Assembly: GCA_007120485.1 (NCBI GenBank)
Contig: SKNP01000485.1
Span: 1 to 7,196, forward strand
Length of the DNA stretch: 7,196 nucleotides
Source: Nitriliruptoraceae bacterium
Lineage (GTDB): Bacteria > Actinomycetota > Nitriliruptoria > Nitriliruptorales > Nitriliruptoraceae
Reading direction: 5' to 3'
A program made the translations under genes and the position numbers. Shown piece by piece: positions 1 through 6,540 of this stretch (position 1 is its first letter; the number at the start of each line of letters is the position of its first letter). The notes beneath the pieces are model-generated. The model made no database searches. It was not told where the DNA came from and saw nothing but the letters and a program-made list of their open reading frames with translations.

Positions 1-5
1 CGGAG

Positions 6-34
6 CGTTCCCCGACCGTGACCGAACCGTTCCC
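6..34 (+). promoter_or_regulatory. Three direct heptamer repeats in 11-bp phase (SARP-box-like)
   Basis: Three heptamers start at positions 6, 17 and 28: CGTTCCC, CGTGACC and CGTTCCC. Each is separated from the next by 4 bases, giving an exact 11-bp period. The first and third are identical and the middle one matches at 5 of 7 positions. Known SARP operators are direct heptamer repeats with 11-bp spacing on one face of the helix, and the gene downstream encodes a protein with a SARP-type N-terminus, so autoregulation is a reasonable inference. The geometry is not textbook: known sites lie about 8 bp from the -10 element, while the candidate -10 here is 26 bp past the third repeat. Confidence 0.4.
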
Positions 35-60
35 AAGGTCCGCATCGCGCGAGGTCGCGG

Positions 61-66
61 TAGGGT
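61..66 (+). promoter_or_regulatory. Candidate -10 box of the BTAD regulator gene
   Basis: TAGGGT fits the actinobacterial TANNNT -10 pattern and would give a transcript with a leader of roughly 45-50 bases. There is no convincing -35 hexamer 16-19 bp upstream, which would suit an activator-dependent promoter. The call rests on a six-base match and remains tentative. Confidence 0.3.
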
Positions 67-119
67 GACGGCGGGAACCACGGGGCATCGCACCTCCCAC
101 GGCACCGGGAGGAAGGCTG

Positions 120-2993
120 GTGACCGGGCTGCGGATCGGACTGCTCGGCGCCCCTCGCGTAGAGCTCGAGGGGTCGACCGTCGCGGTCCCGAGTCGCAAG
201 TCCGTCGCCCTCCTCGCCTACCTGGCCGTCAGCGGTAGCCAGAGCCGCGAGGTGCTGGCAACGCTGCTGTGGCCCGAGAGCGACCACGAACGGGCCCGTA
301 CGGCGCTCCGCAAGGCGCTCTCCGCGCTCCACCGTCAGCTGGACGATCGGTACCTGATCAGCAGCCGTTCGGAGGTCACCCTCGACGGTGGTGTCGCCGT
401 CGACGTCCGGGAATTCCGGGACGCGCTTCGGCGCGCGGACGCGCATCGCCATCCGTCCGACGCCACCTGTGACGCGTGCCTCGACGCGCTGGCCGAGGCG
501 GGCAGGCTGTACCGGGACGACTTCCTCGCCGGCTTCGGTGTGCGCAACAGCGCCCCCTTCGATGACTGGCAGCGACAGGTCGCCGACGAGCTGCGCCATG
601 ACCTCACGAGGTTGCTCGACCGGCTCGTCGAGGCCTACACCGACCGCGGCGAGCTCGACGCGGCGGTCGCCTCGGCCAAGCGACGATTGGCGGTCGATCC
701 GCTCCACGAGCTCACGCATCGTCAGTTGGTGCTGCTCCACGCGTGGAGCGGCCGCCGTGCTGAGGCTGCTCGACAGTACGAGCGGTGTGCGCAGCTGCTG
801 GAGCGGGAGCTCGGCGTCACCCCGATGGACGAGACGGTGGCGCTCTACGATGCCGTCCTCACCGGTCAGCCACCCCCACCTCCGCCGCCGGCAGCTCCAG
901 CGACACCCCAGCGGACCGCCCCAGCGGATCCGCCTCCGTCGACGCTGGTCGGCCGGCGCCCGGAGCTGCACCGGGTCCTGCGAGCTCACGCCGAGTCGGT
1001 GCCGGGGGGACGCGTCGTGGCCGTCGAGGGTGAAGCCGGGGTCGGCCGGACGGCGCTGCTGGACGCGGTCGTGGTCGAGGTCCGCGCGCGCGGCGCCGGG
1101 GTGGTGTCGCTGCGTGGTCGCGAGACCGAACGGTCGCTGTCGTATGCGCTGGTGGCCGACGCACTCCAACGCGTGGTGGGCAGCGCGGGGTTGGCGGACG
1201 TGCCGCCGGCGTGGTTGGCGGAGGCGGCACGCCTCGTTCCTGAGCTCCTGGAGGCACACGCCGACCTGCAGCCGGCCCCCGCGGTGGATGCACCGGAGAC
1301 CCGCCGACGCCTGTTGGAAGGTGTTCGCCGGACCCTGCTCGGCGGTGTCGCCGGGTCCGTGCCGGGGCTGGTCGTCGTCGACGACCTGCAATGGGTCGAT
1401 GAACCTTCCCTGGATGCGCTGCTCTACCTCGCTGACCGGCTCACCGATCCGCCCTGTTGCCTGGTGCTGGCCTGGCGGACCGAGGCGGTCGCCGCGGACC
1501 ACCGCGTCCGCCGGCTGGTCGACGATCAGTGCAGACGTGGGCTCGCCGAGCACCTCCACCTCGATCCGCTGGACCGTGCCGGGGTCGCCGCGTTCGTGGC
1601 GGCCGACGGTCGCGACGACCCCGACGGGGCGATCGCGGCGCGGTTGTACGACGAGACACAGGGACTTCCGCTGCTCGTGGCCGAGTACCTGCGCGAGCTG
1701 TCGTCCGGTCCGGTCGACCCCGCAAGCTGGCCGTTGCCGGCCGGGGCTCATGAGCTCGTGCGTGCCCGGCTCGATGGCCTCTCACCATCGGCACGGGAGG
1801 TGGCGCTCGTGGCTGCCGTGGTCGGTGGCCCCTTCGACCTCGAGACCCTGGTGCGTGCGAGCGGTCGGGAGGAGAGCGGTGCCGTCACCGCGCTCGACGA
1901 GTTGCTCAGATCCGGGGTCCTCCGGGAGGACATGGCGACCGCCCCCGGGTCCTGGCCGACCTACGAGTTCCGGTTCCAACCGCTGCGGATGCTCGTGTAC
2001 CGGGAAGCGAGCGAGGCTCGCCGCCGCCTCCTGCACCGCAGGGTCGCCGACGCACTGGACGAGGCACCACACCCTTCCAGGCTCGGTGGGCACGCCGTGG
2101 TCGCTGAGCATCGTCGTCTGGCCGGGCAGCAACGTCGCGCGGCCGAGGCGTACGCCCGGGCCGCGGAGGCATCCCGCGAGGTGGCCGCCCTGGACGAGGC
2201 CGCCGCGCACCTGCGCTCGGCTCTGGCCTTGGGGCATCCCCGGTCGGCGCAGCTCAACGGACTCCTGGGTGAACTCGAGACCCTCCGAGGTGACTATCCC
2301 GCAGCGCTTCGGGCGCTGCGGTCAGCGGCGATCGGGTCGGCCACCGCAGCCGAGCAGGCCCGCCTCGAACTCGACGTTGCCAGGATCCACCAGCGTCTTG
2401 GTGACTGGGAGATGGCTGAGCGGCACCTGCAACGGGGTCTCGAGCAGGTCGCTGCCGACGTCGGCGGCAGCCCGCTCGAGGCACGGTTCCACGCCGAATC
2501 GGCGTTGACGGCCCATCGGCAGGGGCATGCGGCGGAGGCGCTCCGACGGAGTCAGCGGGCGCTGGAACTCGCGGAGTCCATCGACGACACGTGGGCGACC
2601 GCGCTCGCGCACAACACCTTGGGCGTCGTCGCTCGCTCGAGCGGCTCGCTCGACGTGGCGATCGAGCACCTCGAGCGTGCCAGTCAGCTCGCGGAGACGC
2701 TCGATGACCCAGCGGCGTCGGTGGCGGCGTTGAACAACCTCGCGTTGACCTACGCCGACCGGGGGGAGCGTTCCCGCGCTCTGGAGCTGGCCAAGACGGC
2801 GTTGGCACGATGTCGGCGACGCGGCGACCGGCACCGTGAGGCCGCACTGCTCAACAACCTCGCGGACCACCTCCGTGCCGCCGGTCGACACGACGAGGCC
2901 CGAGCCCACGTCGCGGAAGCGGTCACCCTGTTCGCCGACATCGGCCACCCGAACCAGCTCGAACCGGAGGTCTGGAAGCTCGTCGACTGGTGA
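120..2993 (+). CDS. BTAD/SARP-like transcriptional regulator with STAND-type ATPase and TPR domains
   Basis: Large one-component regulator of the AfsR/SARP-related group, 957 residues. Residues about 4-99 form an OmpR-type winged helix (LRIGLLGAPRVEL start; ARTALRKALSALHRQL recognition region). Residues about 100-248 are the bacterial transcriptional activation domain, with the family stretch LYRDDFLAGF and DDW at 148-150. A proline-rich linker (251-275) leads to the ATPase. Its P-loop is GEAGVGRT (304-311), with Arg310 where Lys is expected, and its Walker B is LVVVDD (417-422) followed by LQWVD. The C-terminal part, from about 640, is TPR-like helical repeats with NNLA motifs, normally a ligand or partner sensor. 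The end PEVWKLVDW looks like a natural C-terminus for this family. The GTG start at 120 is set by a strong ribosome binding site (GGGAGGAAGG, 107-116). Target genes cannot be told from the sequence. The domain calls are firm; ATPase activity is uncertain. Confidence 0.93.
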   Translation: MTGLRIGLLGAPRVELEGSTVAVPSRKSVALLAYLAVSGSQSREVLATLLWPESDHERARTALRKALSALHRQLDDRYLISSRSEVTLDGGVAVDVREFRDALRRADAHRHPSDATCDACLDALAEAGRLYRDDFLAGFGVRNSAPFDDWQRQVADELRHDLTRLLDRLVEAYTDRGELDAAVASAKRRLAVDPLHELTHRQLVLLHAWSGRRAEAARQYERCAQLLERELGVTPMDETVALYDAVLTGQPPPPPPPAAPATPQRTAPADPPPSTLVGRRPELHRVLRAHAESVPGGRVVAVEGEAGVGRTALLDAVVVEVRARGAGVVSLRGRETERSLSYALVADALQRVVGSAGLADVPPAWLAEAARLVPELLEAHADLQPAPAVDAPETRRRLLEGVRRTLLGGVAGSVPGLVVVDDLQWVDEPSLDALLYLADRLTDPPCCLVLAWRTEAVAADHRVRRLVDDQCRRGLAEHLHLDPLDRAGVAAFVAADGRDDPDGAIAARLYDETQGLPLLVAEYLRELSSGPVDPASWPLPAGAHELVRARLDGLSPSAREVALVAAVVGGPFDLETLVRASGREESGAVTALDELLRSGVLREDMATAPGSWPTYEFRFQPLRMLVYREASEARRRLLHRRVADALDEAPHPSRLGGHAVVAEHRRLAGQQRRAAEAYARAAEASREVAALDEAAAHLRSALALGHPRSAQLNGLLGELETLRGDYPAALRALRSAAIGSATAAEQARLELDVARIHQRLGDWEMAERHLQRGLEQVAADVGGSPLEARFHAESALTAHRQGHAAEALRRSQRALELAESIDDTWATALAHNTLGVVARSSGSLDVAIEHLERASQLAETLDDPAASVAALNNLALTYADRGERSRALELAKTALARCRRRGDRHREAALLNNLADHLRAAGRHDEARAHVAEAVTLFADIGHPNQLEPEVWKLVDW

Positions 2994-2997
2994 TCGG

Positions 2998-3264
2998 ATC
3001 TGCTCCGGCCTCGAGATCGCCCGGACCCTCGCCGACACCGGCCGAGCTGTCGACGCGATCGGCTGGGCGCGTCGCGGATTCGAGTGGTACGCGGCCGTCC
3101 GCCAACTGTCTCGGATCCGCGATCTCGCCGACCAGGCCGGCCGGCCCGACGTCGCCACCGCGATCGTCGACCGGGTCCGCGCCCAGCATCGCCAGAAGCG
3201 CAACCTGATGTCGCTGCTGGACGACGCCGGGCTCGGTCCGGCTGACGGTCCCCTCGACGCCTGA
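2998..3264 (+). pseudogene. 3' remnant of a SWIM zinc-finger family-like gene
   Basis: This frame has strong G/C bias at third positions and protein-like composition, yet no ATG, GTG or TTG precedes it after the regulator stop. Further upstream the frame only shadows the regulator gene. The product begins SGLEIARTLADTGRAVDAIG and ends with a segment containing AVRQLSRIRDL and HRQKRNLMSLLDDAGL. From memory, actinobacterial SWIM zinc-finger proteins carry an 'EAIGWAERGL' repeat in mid C-terminal region and finish with '..RIRDL..VRAxHxxKRNLMxLLDxAG'. Here the two pieces are joined within about six residues, where a full protein would have a long intervening stretch. The zinc-binding SWIM motif itself is absent. 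I infer a truncated and internally deleted remnant. Alternatives are an unrelated small gene with a non-standard start, or a sequencing or assembly error. The coding nature is more certain than the family. Confidence 0.5.
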
Positions 3265-3280
3265 GCCGTGCTCAGCCGTC
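3256..3280. terminator. Hairpin holding both convergent stop codons (possible bidirectional terminator)
   Basis: CTGAGC (3261-3266) and GCTCAG (3270-3275) are perfect inverted arms around a 3-base loop, CGT. After a 2x2 mismatch, GAC (3256-3258) can pair with GTC (3278-3280). The TGA of the remnant (3262-3264) and the TGA of the DUF4242 gene (complement of 3272-3274) both lie in the stem. No T-run follows on either strand, which is common for actinobacterial terminators. The termination role is inferred from position and symmetry. Confidence 0.45.
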
Positions 3281-3547
3281 GGCGGTCTGGGGACCGATCT
3301 CGGCGGCTACCTCGACGACCAGGTCGGCGGGGAAACCGCCACAGCGGGCGTGCTCGCGGATCGTCTCGACGTCCTCGGTCTCGTGGACGCAGTAGATCTT
3401 GTCCCCGGCGACGTAGCTGCGGATCCACGTGTAGGGGACGTCCAGATCGGCGACGACCTTGTTGGACGCCATCGCGACGTCGCGCAACTGGTCCTGGCCG
3501 AGGTCGCCGGCTCCAGGGATGTTGCGTTCGATGAGGTAGGTGGGCAT
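3272..3547 (-). CDS. DUF4242 domain protein (SCO4226-like, putative nickel-binding family)
   Basis: A 91-residue soluble protein made of one DUF4242 domain, the usual size for the family. Recognisable blocks are MPTYLIERNIPGAG (1-14), the central YTWIRSYV (39-46), DKIYCVHE (49-56) and REHARCGGFPA (64-74), followed by an EV-containing C-terminal strand. The family includes Streptomyces SCO4226, described as a small nickel-responsive protein with a ferredoxin-like fold, but most members have no proven role, so nickel binding here is an extrapolation. Histidines (55, 66) and cysteines (53, 69) are possible ligands. No signal peptide or membrane segment is seen. The ATG at 3545-3547 is chosen because AGGAG (complement of 3553-3557) lies 5 bases upstream and family homology begins at this Met. 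The gene lies 212 bp downstream of the LuxR-type regulator on the same strand and converges on the remnant gene. Confidence 0.9.
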   Translation of the reverse strand: MPTYLIERNIPGAGDLGQDQLRDVAMASNKVVADLDVPYTWIRSYVAGDKIYCVHETEDVETIREHARCGGFPADLVVEVAAEIGPQTADG

Positions 3548-3682
3548 GTCCGCTCCTGTCCTGACGGTCGGAGCTGTGGCCGACCGGTGGGCTGAAGGCG
3601 CCGGTGGGTCCCGACGTCCAAGGGCAGCTTCCGCTGGCACGGGTCCGTGGCGCATCGGGTGCGGTGCCCTACATGCCCCCGT

Positions 3683-3706
3683 CGACCGCCCTAGTTGGGC
3701 AGGTCG
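3683..3706 (-). terminator. Stem-loop between the LuxR-type gene and the DUF4242 gene
   Basis: Read on the plus strand, C-GACC-GCCC, loop TAGTT, GGGC-A-GGTC-G forms a nine-pair stem with one bulged A. It lies about 54 bases after the LuxR-type stop codon and 136 bases before the DUF4242 start. There is no T-tract after it. It could end the regulator transcript or attenuate read-through into the DUF4242 gene. The rest of the 212-bp gap (3548-3759) shows only a short GGGCGCGCCC palindrome at 3721-3730 and no recognisable gene. Confidence 0.35.
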
Positions 3707-3759
3707 CCGCCGGTCGTGAAGGGCGCGCCCATCGGTGACACCTGCCGTTGACGCTCAGC

Positions 3760-6354
3760 TCAGGTCTCGATCAGACCGTGGTCCCGGGCGAGCCGCGCGG
3801 CCTCCCGACGGTCGGCCACGCCGAGCTTGTCCAGGATCGCCGACACGTGGTGGCCCACCGTCTTGGGCGAGATGTGCAGCACCGCCGCGATCTGCGTGTT
3901 GGTCCGTCCCTCGACGAGCTGGCCGAGCACCTCCAGCTGCCGGCCCGTCAGACCCTCCGGGTTGCTCGCGGTCGCTCGCGAGGGACGCCGAGGCAGGTCG
4001 TGCACCCCCAACCCCCGCAACCTGGCCGCCACCCGGTCGGCCATCGGTGCTGCTCCCAGTCCGCCCAGGATCGTCAACGCCCGTCGTAGCTCGTCAGGAT
4101 CGTCCCCGTCGGCCAGGGCCACCGCCGTCTCGTACGGGCAGCCGACCCGTTCCCACGCTTCGGCAGCCGCCCGCCAGTCCCCGGCGATCTGCCGCGCGAA
4201 GGGCTCGGCGGCTCCCTCCGGTGGGGTCCGCAGCTCACCGGCACGCCACAGCCAGAACCCGAGCTCGCCGATCGGCCAGGCCTGCCCGAGTCGCACGGCC
4301 AGCTCGAAGGTGTCCGAGACCAGCCCGGGGATGTCGCCGGCCCGACCCGCCAGCCACGCTGCTTCCGCACGGCCCGCGGCTGCCGGCCAGAGCCGCTGGA
4401 GATCGCCGGTCGCGTGGGCGAGGTCCCAGGCCTCGGTCAGGGGCTCGTCCGCTCCGGTGTCCCCACGGCGGACGCGCAGGCGACCGAGCGCGGTCAACGC
4501 CACGATGCGTGTGGGTGTGTGCTGGCTCGGACGGGCCGCAGCGTCGGTGGCCACCTGGTCCGCTTCGGGCCACCGCCCCAGTTCGAAACACGATCGTGCG
4601 AGCCACGCCAGGCAGTAGTCGCCGTGGATGTCCAGGTCGTGCTCGGCGCACCATCGGACCCCTTCACGGAGCCAGTGGTCAGCGACGTCGTAGCGCCGAA
4701 CCTCGCCGCTGCCGGAACCCAGCATCCGCATGACGACGCCGACGATGGTGTCGTCACCCGACCGGTGTGCGGCCTCGAGCGCCCGCGCGAGCGTCACCTC
4801 CGCCTGGTCCGGGTCGACGAACCACTGCGCCGCACCCACGATGTTGAGCGCGCGTCCGAGCAGCGCGACGTCGTGGTGGTCCTCGGCGATGGCTATGGCC
4901 TGCTGCCCCAACTCGATGGCCTGCGGGATCTGCCGAGCCAGCATGTGCAGGTGTGCGCTGTAGGTGTAGGCGGTCGCCAGCGCCAGGCCCGGTGGTCGGG
5001 ACTCGAGCAGCGCGATGGCGTCCTCGACGGATGCTCGGGCCTCATCGTTGCGTCCCACGCCCCAGAGCGCGTAGGCCCGGCGAGCGAGCACGGTCGCGGT
5101 CCGCTCGGGATCGTCGACCTCGCGCCAGGCCGCCACGGCCCCGTCGTAGGAGCGCAGGGCGGCGGCCTCCTCGTCGATCGCCGTGCACTGATCGGCGTGC
5201 TGTTCGAACAGCTCCGCGCGGACGCGAGCCTCGATCCCTTCCGAGTGGGCCAACGCCCGCTCGTAGTGGGCCGCAGCCTCGCGATGAGCGCCGAGCCGGC
5301 TCGCAAGCTCGCCGGCCGTCGGCGCATGGGCGAGGACCGCCTCGCGGTCCCCGGCCTGCTCGGCGTGGTAGGCCAGCCGAGCCGGATCCCCTGCCGGCTG
5401 GTCGGCGAGATGGGCCAACACCGCCGCGTGCAGGCCGGGTCGCCGCGTACCGGGGATCGAGTCCTCGACCGCGAGTCGGGCCAACTCGTGACGGAACCGC
5501 AACGACCGGTCCGTCGCGAGCAGCAGCCCGGCCTGGACGCACTCCTCGATCGCGTCGGTGTCGCCCGCAGCGACCGTGCGCACCAGTTCGATCTCGGCCC
5601 GATCCGGGACGACGGCGGCGGCCTCCAGCACCGAACGCGCTGATCGCGACAGTCGGCCCGCACGAGCCAGCACCGCGTCGGTGACCGTGCCGGGCACCTG
5701 CCCCGTGCCGCCTGCCAGCACCTCGGTGACGAAGAACGGGTTGCCGCCCGTCACGCGGTAGACCTGCTGCCCGTCGGCATCGCGCGCCGCGGCGAGCGCG
5801 CTCACCGCGGACGGCGACAACCGAGGCAGCAGCAGACGTCGCGCCACGGTGAGCGTCGCCACGCTTCCGAGCACCTGCCGCAGCGGGTGATCGCCGCTGA
5901 CCTCATCGTCCCGGTAGGTCACGACCATCAACGCGTTCACGTCGGCCAGTCGCCTCGCCACGAACACCAACAGATCGCGGGTCGCTTCATCCGCCCAGTG
6001 GATGTCCTCGATCACCGCGATCGTCGGTTGCAACGGCCACGACAGCGCCTCGAGGAACCCTGAGAACCGGTCGTGGCGGGACGCGTCGCCGGCCATCAAC
6101 GATGACAGCACCCCGCGGGCCATCCGGGCGATGTCGTACAACGGGCCCAGCGGCCGCGGTGTGCTCAGCGCGTCGCAGGAGCCCCACCACACCCGCGCTG
6201 CGTCGGCGTGCTGGTCGCAGAACGCCCGGACCAGCGAGGTCTTGCCGATCCCCGCCTCGCCGGCCACCAGCGCCAGCCGGCCCACGCCGGCACGGGCCTC
6301 CCCCAACCATGACTCGAGGGCGGCCAGTTCCCCCTGGCGTTCCACCAGCTCCAC
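3760..6354 (-). CDS. LuxR-family (LAL-type) transcriptional regulator with AAA/STAND ATPase domain
   Basis: An 864-residue regulator of the MalT/LAL type. The N-terminal ATPase opens VELVERQGELAALESWL and has a canonical P-loop GEAGIGKT (32-39) and Walker B AVIEDIHWAD (113-122). The middle, roughly residues 330-720, is alpha-helical TPR-like sequence, the likely sensor and oligomerisation region. The C-terminus (802-864) is a GerE/LuxR helix-turn-helix: LTGRQLEVLGQLVEGRTNTQ, then the recognition helix around SPKTVGHHVSAILDKLGV. These proteins act as ATP-dependent signal-transducing activators; the inducer here is unknown. I chose the GTG at 6352-6354 because family homology begins there and TACCCT lies 6 bases before it, fitting a leaderless transcript. 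An in-frame GTG at 6427-6429 would add 25 poorly family-like residues and has no ribosome binding site. The DUF4242 gene follows on the same strand. Unlike the BTAD regulator, this ATPase keeps the P-loop lysine. Confidence 0.93.
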   Translation of the reverse strand: MELVERQGELAALESWLGEARAGVGRLALVAGEAGIGKTSLVRAFCDQHADAARVWWGSCDALSTPRPLGPLYDIARMARGVLSSLMAGDASRHDRFSGFLEALSWPLQPTIAVIEDIHWADEATRDLLVFVARRLADVNALMVVTYRDDEVSGDHPLRQVLGSVATLTVARRLLLPRLSPSAVSALAAARDADGQQVYRVTGGNPFFVTEVLAGGTGQVPGTVTDAVLARAGRLSRSARSVLEAAAVVPDRAEIELVRTVAAGDTDAIEECVQAGLLLATDRSLRFRHELARLAVEDSIPGTRRPGLHAAVLAHLADQPAGDPARLAYHAEQAGDREAVLAHAPTAGELASRLGAHREAAAHYERALAHSEGIEARVRAELFEQHADQCTAIDEEAAALRSYDGAVAAWREVDDPERTATVLARRAYALWGVGRNDEARASVEDAIALLESRPPGLALATAYTYSAHLHMLARQIPQAIELGQQAIAIAEDHHDVALLGRALNIVGAAQWFVDPDQAEVTLARALEAAHRSGDDTIVGVVMRMLGSGSGEVRRYDVADHWLREGVRWCAEHDLDIHGDYCLAWLARSCFELGRWPEADQVATDAAARPSQHTPTRIVALTALGRLRVRRGDTGADEPLTEAWDLAHATGDLQRLWPAAAGRAEAAWLAGRAGDIPGLVSDTFELAVRLGQAWPIGELGFWLWRAGELRTPPEGAAEPFARQIAGDWRAAAEAWERVGCPYETAVALADGDDPDELRRALTILGGLGAAPMADRVAARLRGLGVHDLPRRPSRATASNPEGLTGRQLEVLGQLVEGRTNTQIAAVLHISPKTVGHHVSAILDKLGVADRREAARLARDHGLIET

Positions 6355-6360
6355 GCCTCG

Positions 6361-6366
6361 AGGGTA
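6361..6366 (-). promoter_or_regulatory. Candidate -10 box giving a leaderless LuxR-type mRNA
   Basis: On the minus strand TACCCT matches TANNNT and ends 6 bases before the GTG at 6354, so transcription would begin at or next to the start codon. Leaderless genes with this spacing are common in actinobacteria. No Shine-Dalgarno sequence is usefully placed before this GTG, and no clear -35 box is seen 16-19 bp upstream. Confidence 0.4.
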
Positions 6367-6426
6367 ATCGAGCGGGTGGACGTCGGGCTCGATGGTCGCC
6401 TCGCATCGGCGCCTGTGGACAGGGTT

Positions 6427-6447
6427 CACCGGGTGTCACGGGTGACC
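6427..6447. promoter_or_regulatory. Overlapping short inverted repeats upstream of the LuxR-type gene
   Basis: CACC-G-GGTG (6427-6435) overlaps GTCAC-GG-GTGAC (6435-6446), forming two adjacent dyads. They lie 73-93 bases upstream of the preferred GTG of the LuxR-type regulator, where an activator or autoregulator could bind. Function is inferred only from symmetry and position. Confidence 0.25.
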
Positions 6448-6540
6448 GCGAAGATGGCACTCCATGCGACCGCAGCCGGTTCCGGTCGGCGCCAGAGCGC
6501 GGTGGCCGTGGACGACGACGAGGGAGTGCCACCGCATGCT

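Noticed and set aside
388..2508. Long plus-strand open frame inside the BTAD regulator gene
   Set aside because: Its translation is dominated by Arg, Ser, Pro and Trp without domains, typical of an off-frame reading of GC-rich coding DNA. The overlapping frame has clear domains.
2985..3000. Programmed frameshift joining the BTAD regulator to the downstream fragment
   Set aside because: PEVWKLVDW looks like the natural end of the regulator family, there is no slippery site, and the fragment resembles a different protein family.
2990..3208. GTG overlapping the regulator's TGA (GTGA), suggesting a coupled downstream gene
   Set aside because: The frame it opens is Ser/Pro/Thr-rich and unlike a protein. 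The protein-like signal between 2998 and 3264 is in a different frame.
2322..3428. Long minus-strand open frame of 368 codons
   Set aside because: It is antisense to the regulator's TPR region, the remnant and the DUF4242 gene, and has no recognisable motif.
3272..3655. Longer DUF4242 protein starting at 3655
   Set aside because: The 36 extra residues do not resemble the family, and the ATG at 3547 has a good ribosome binding site and matches the family N-terminus.
3735..4733. Long plus-strand open frames antisense to the LuxR-type gene (also 3827-4618 and 4414-5643)
   Set aside because: These are shadows of a well-supported gene, with low-complexity Arg/Pro/Ala-rich or unstructured translations and no start context.
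6355..6429. 25-residue N-terminal extension of the LuxR-type regulator from the GTG at 6427-6429
   Set aside because: There is no ribosome binding site, the residues are Arg/His/Pro-rich and unlike the family, and a leaderless signal fits the later GTG. It was kept as an alternative only.
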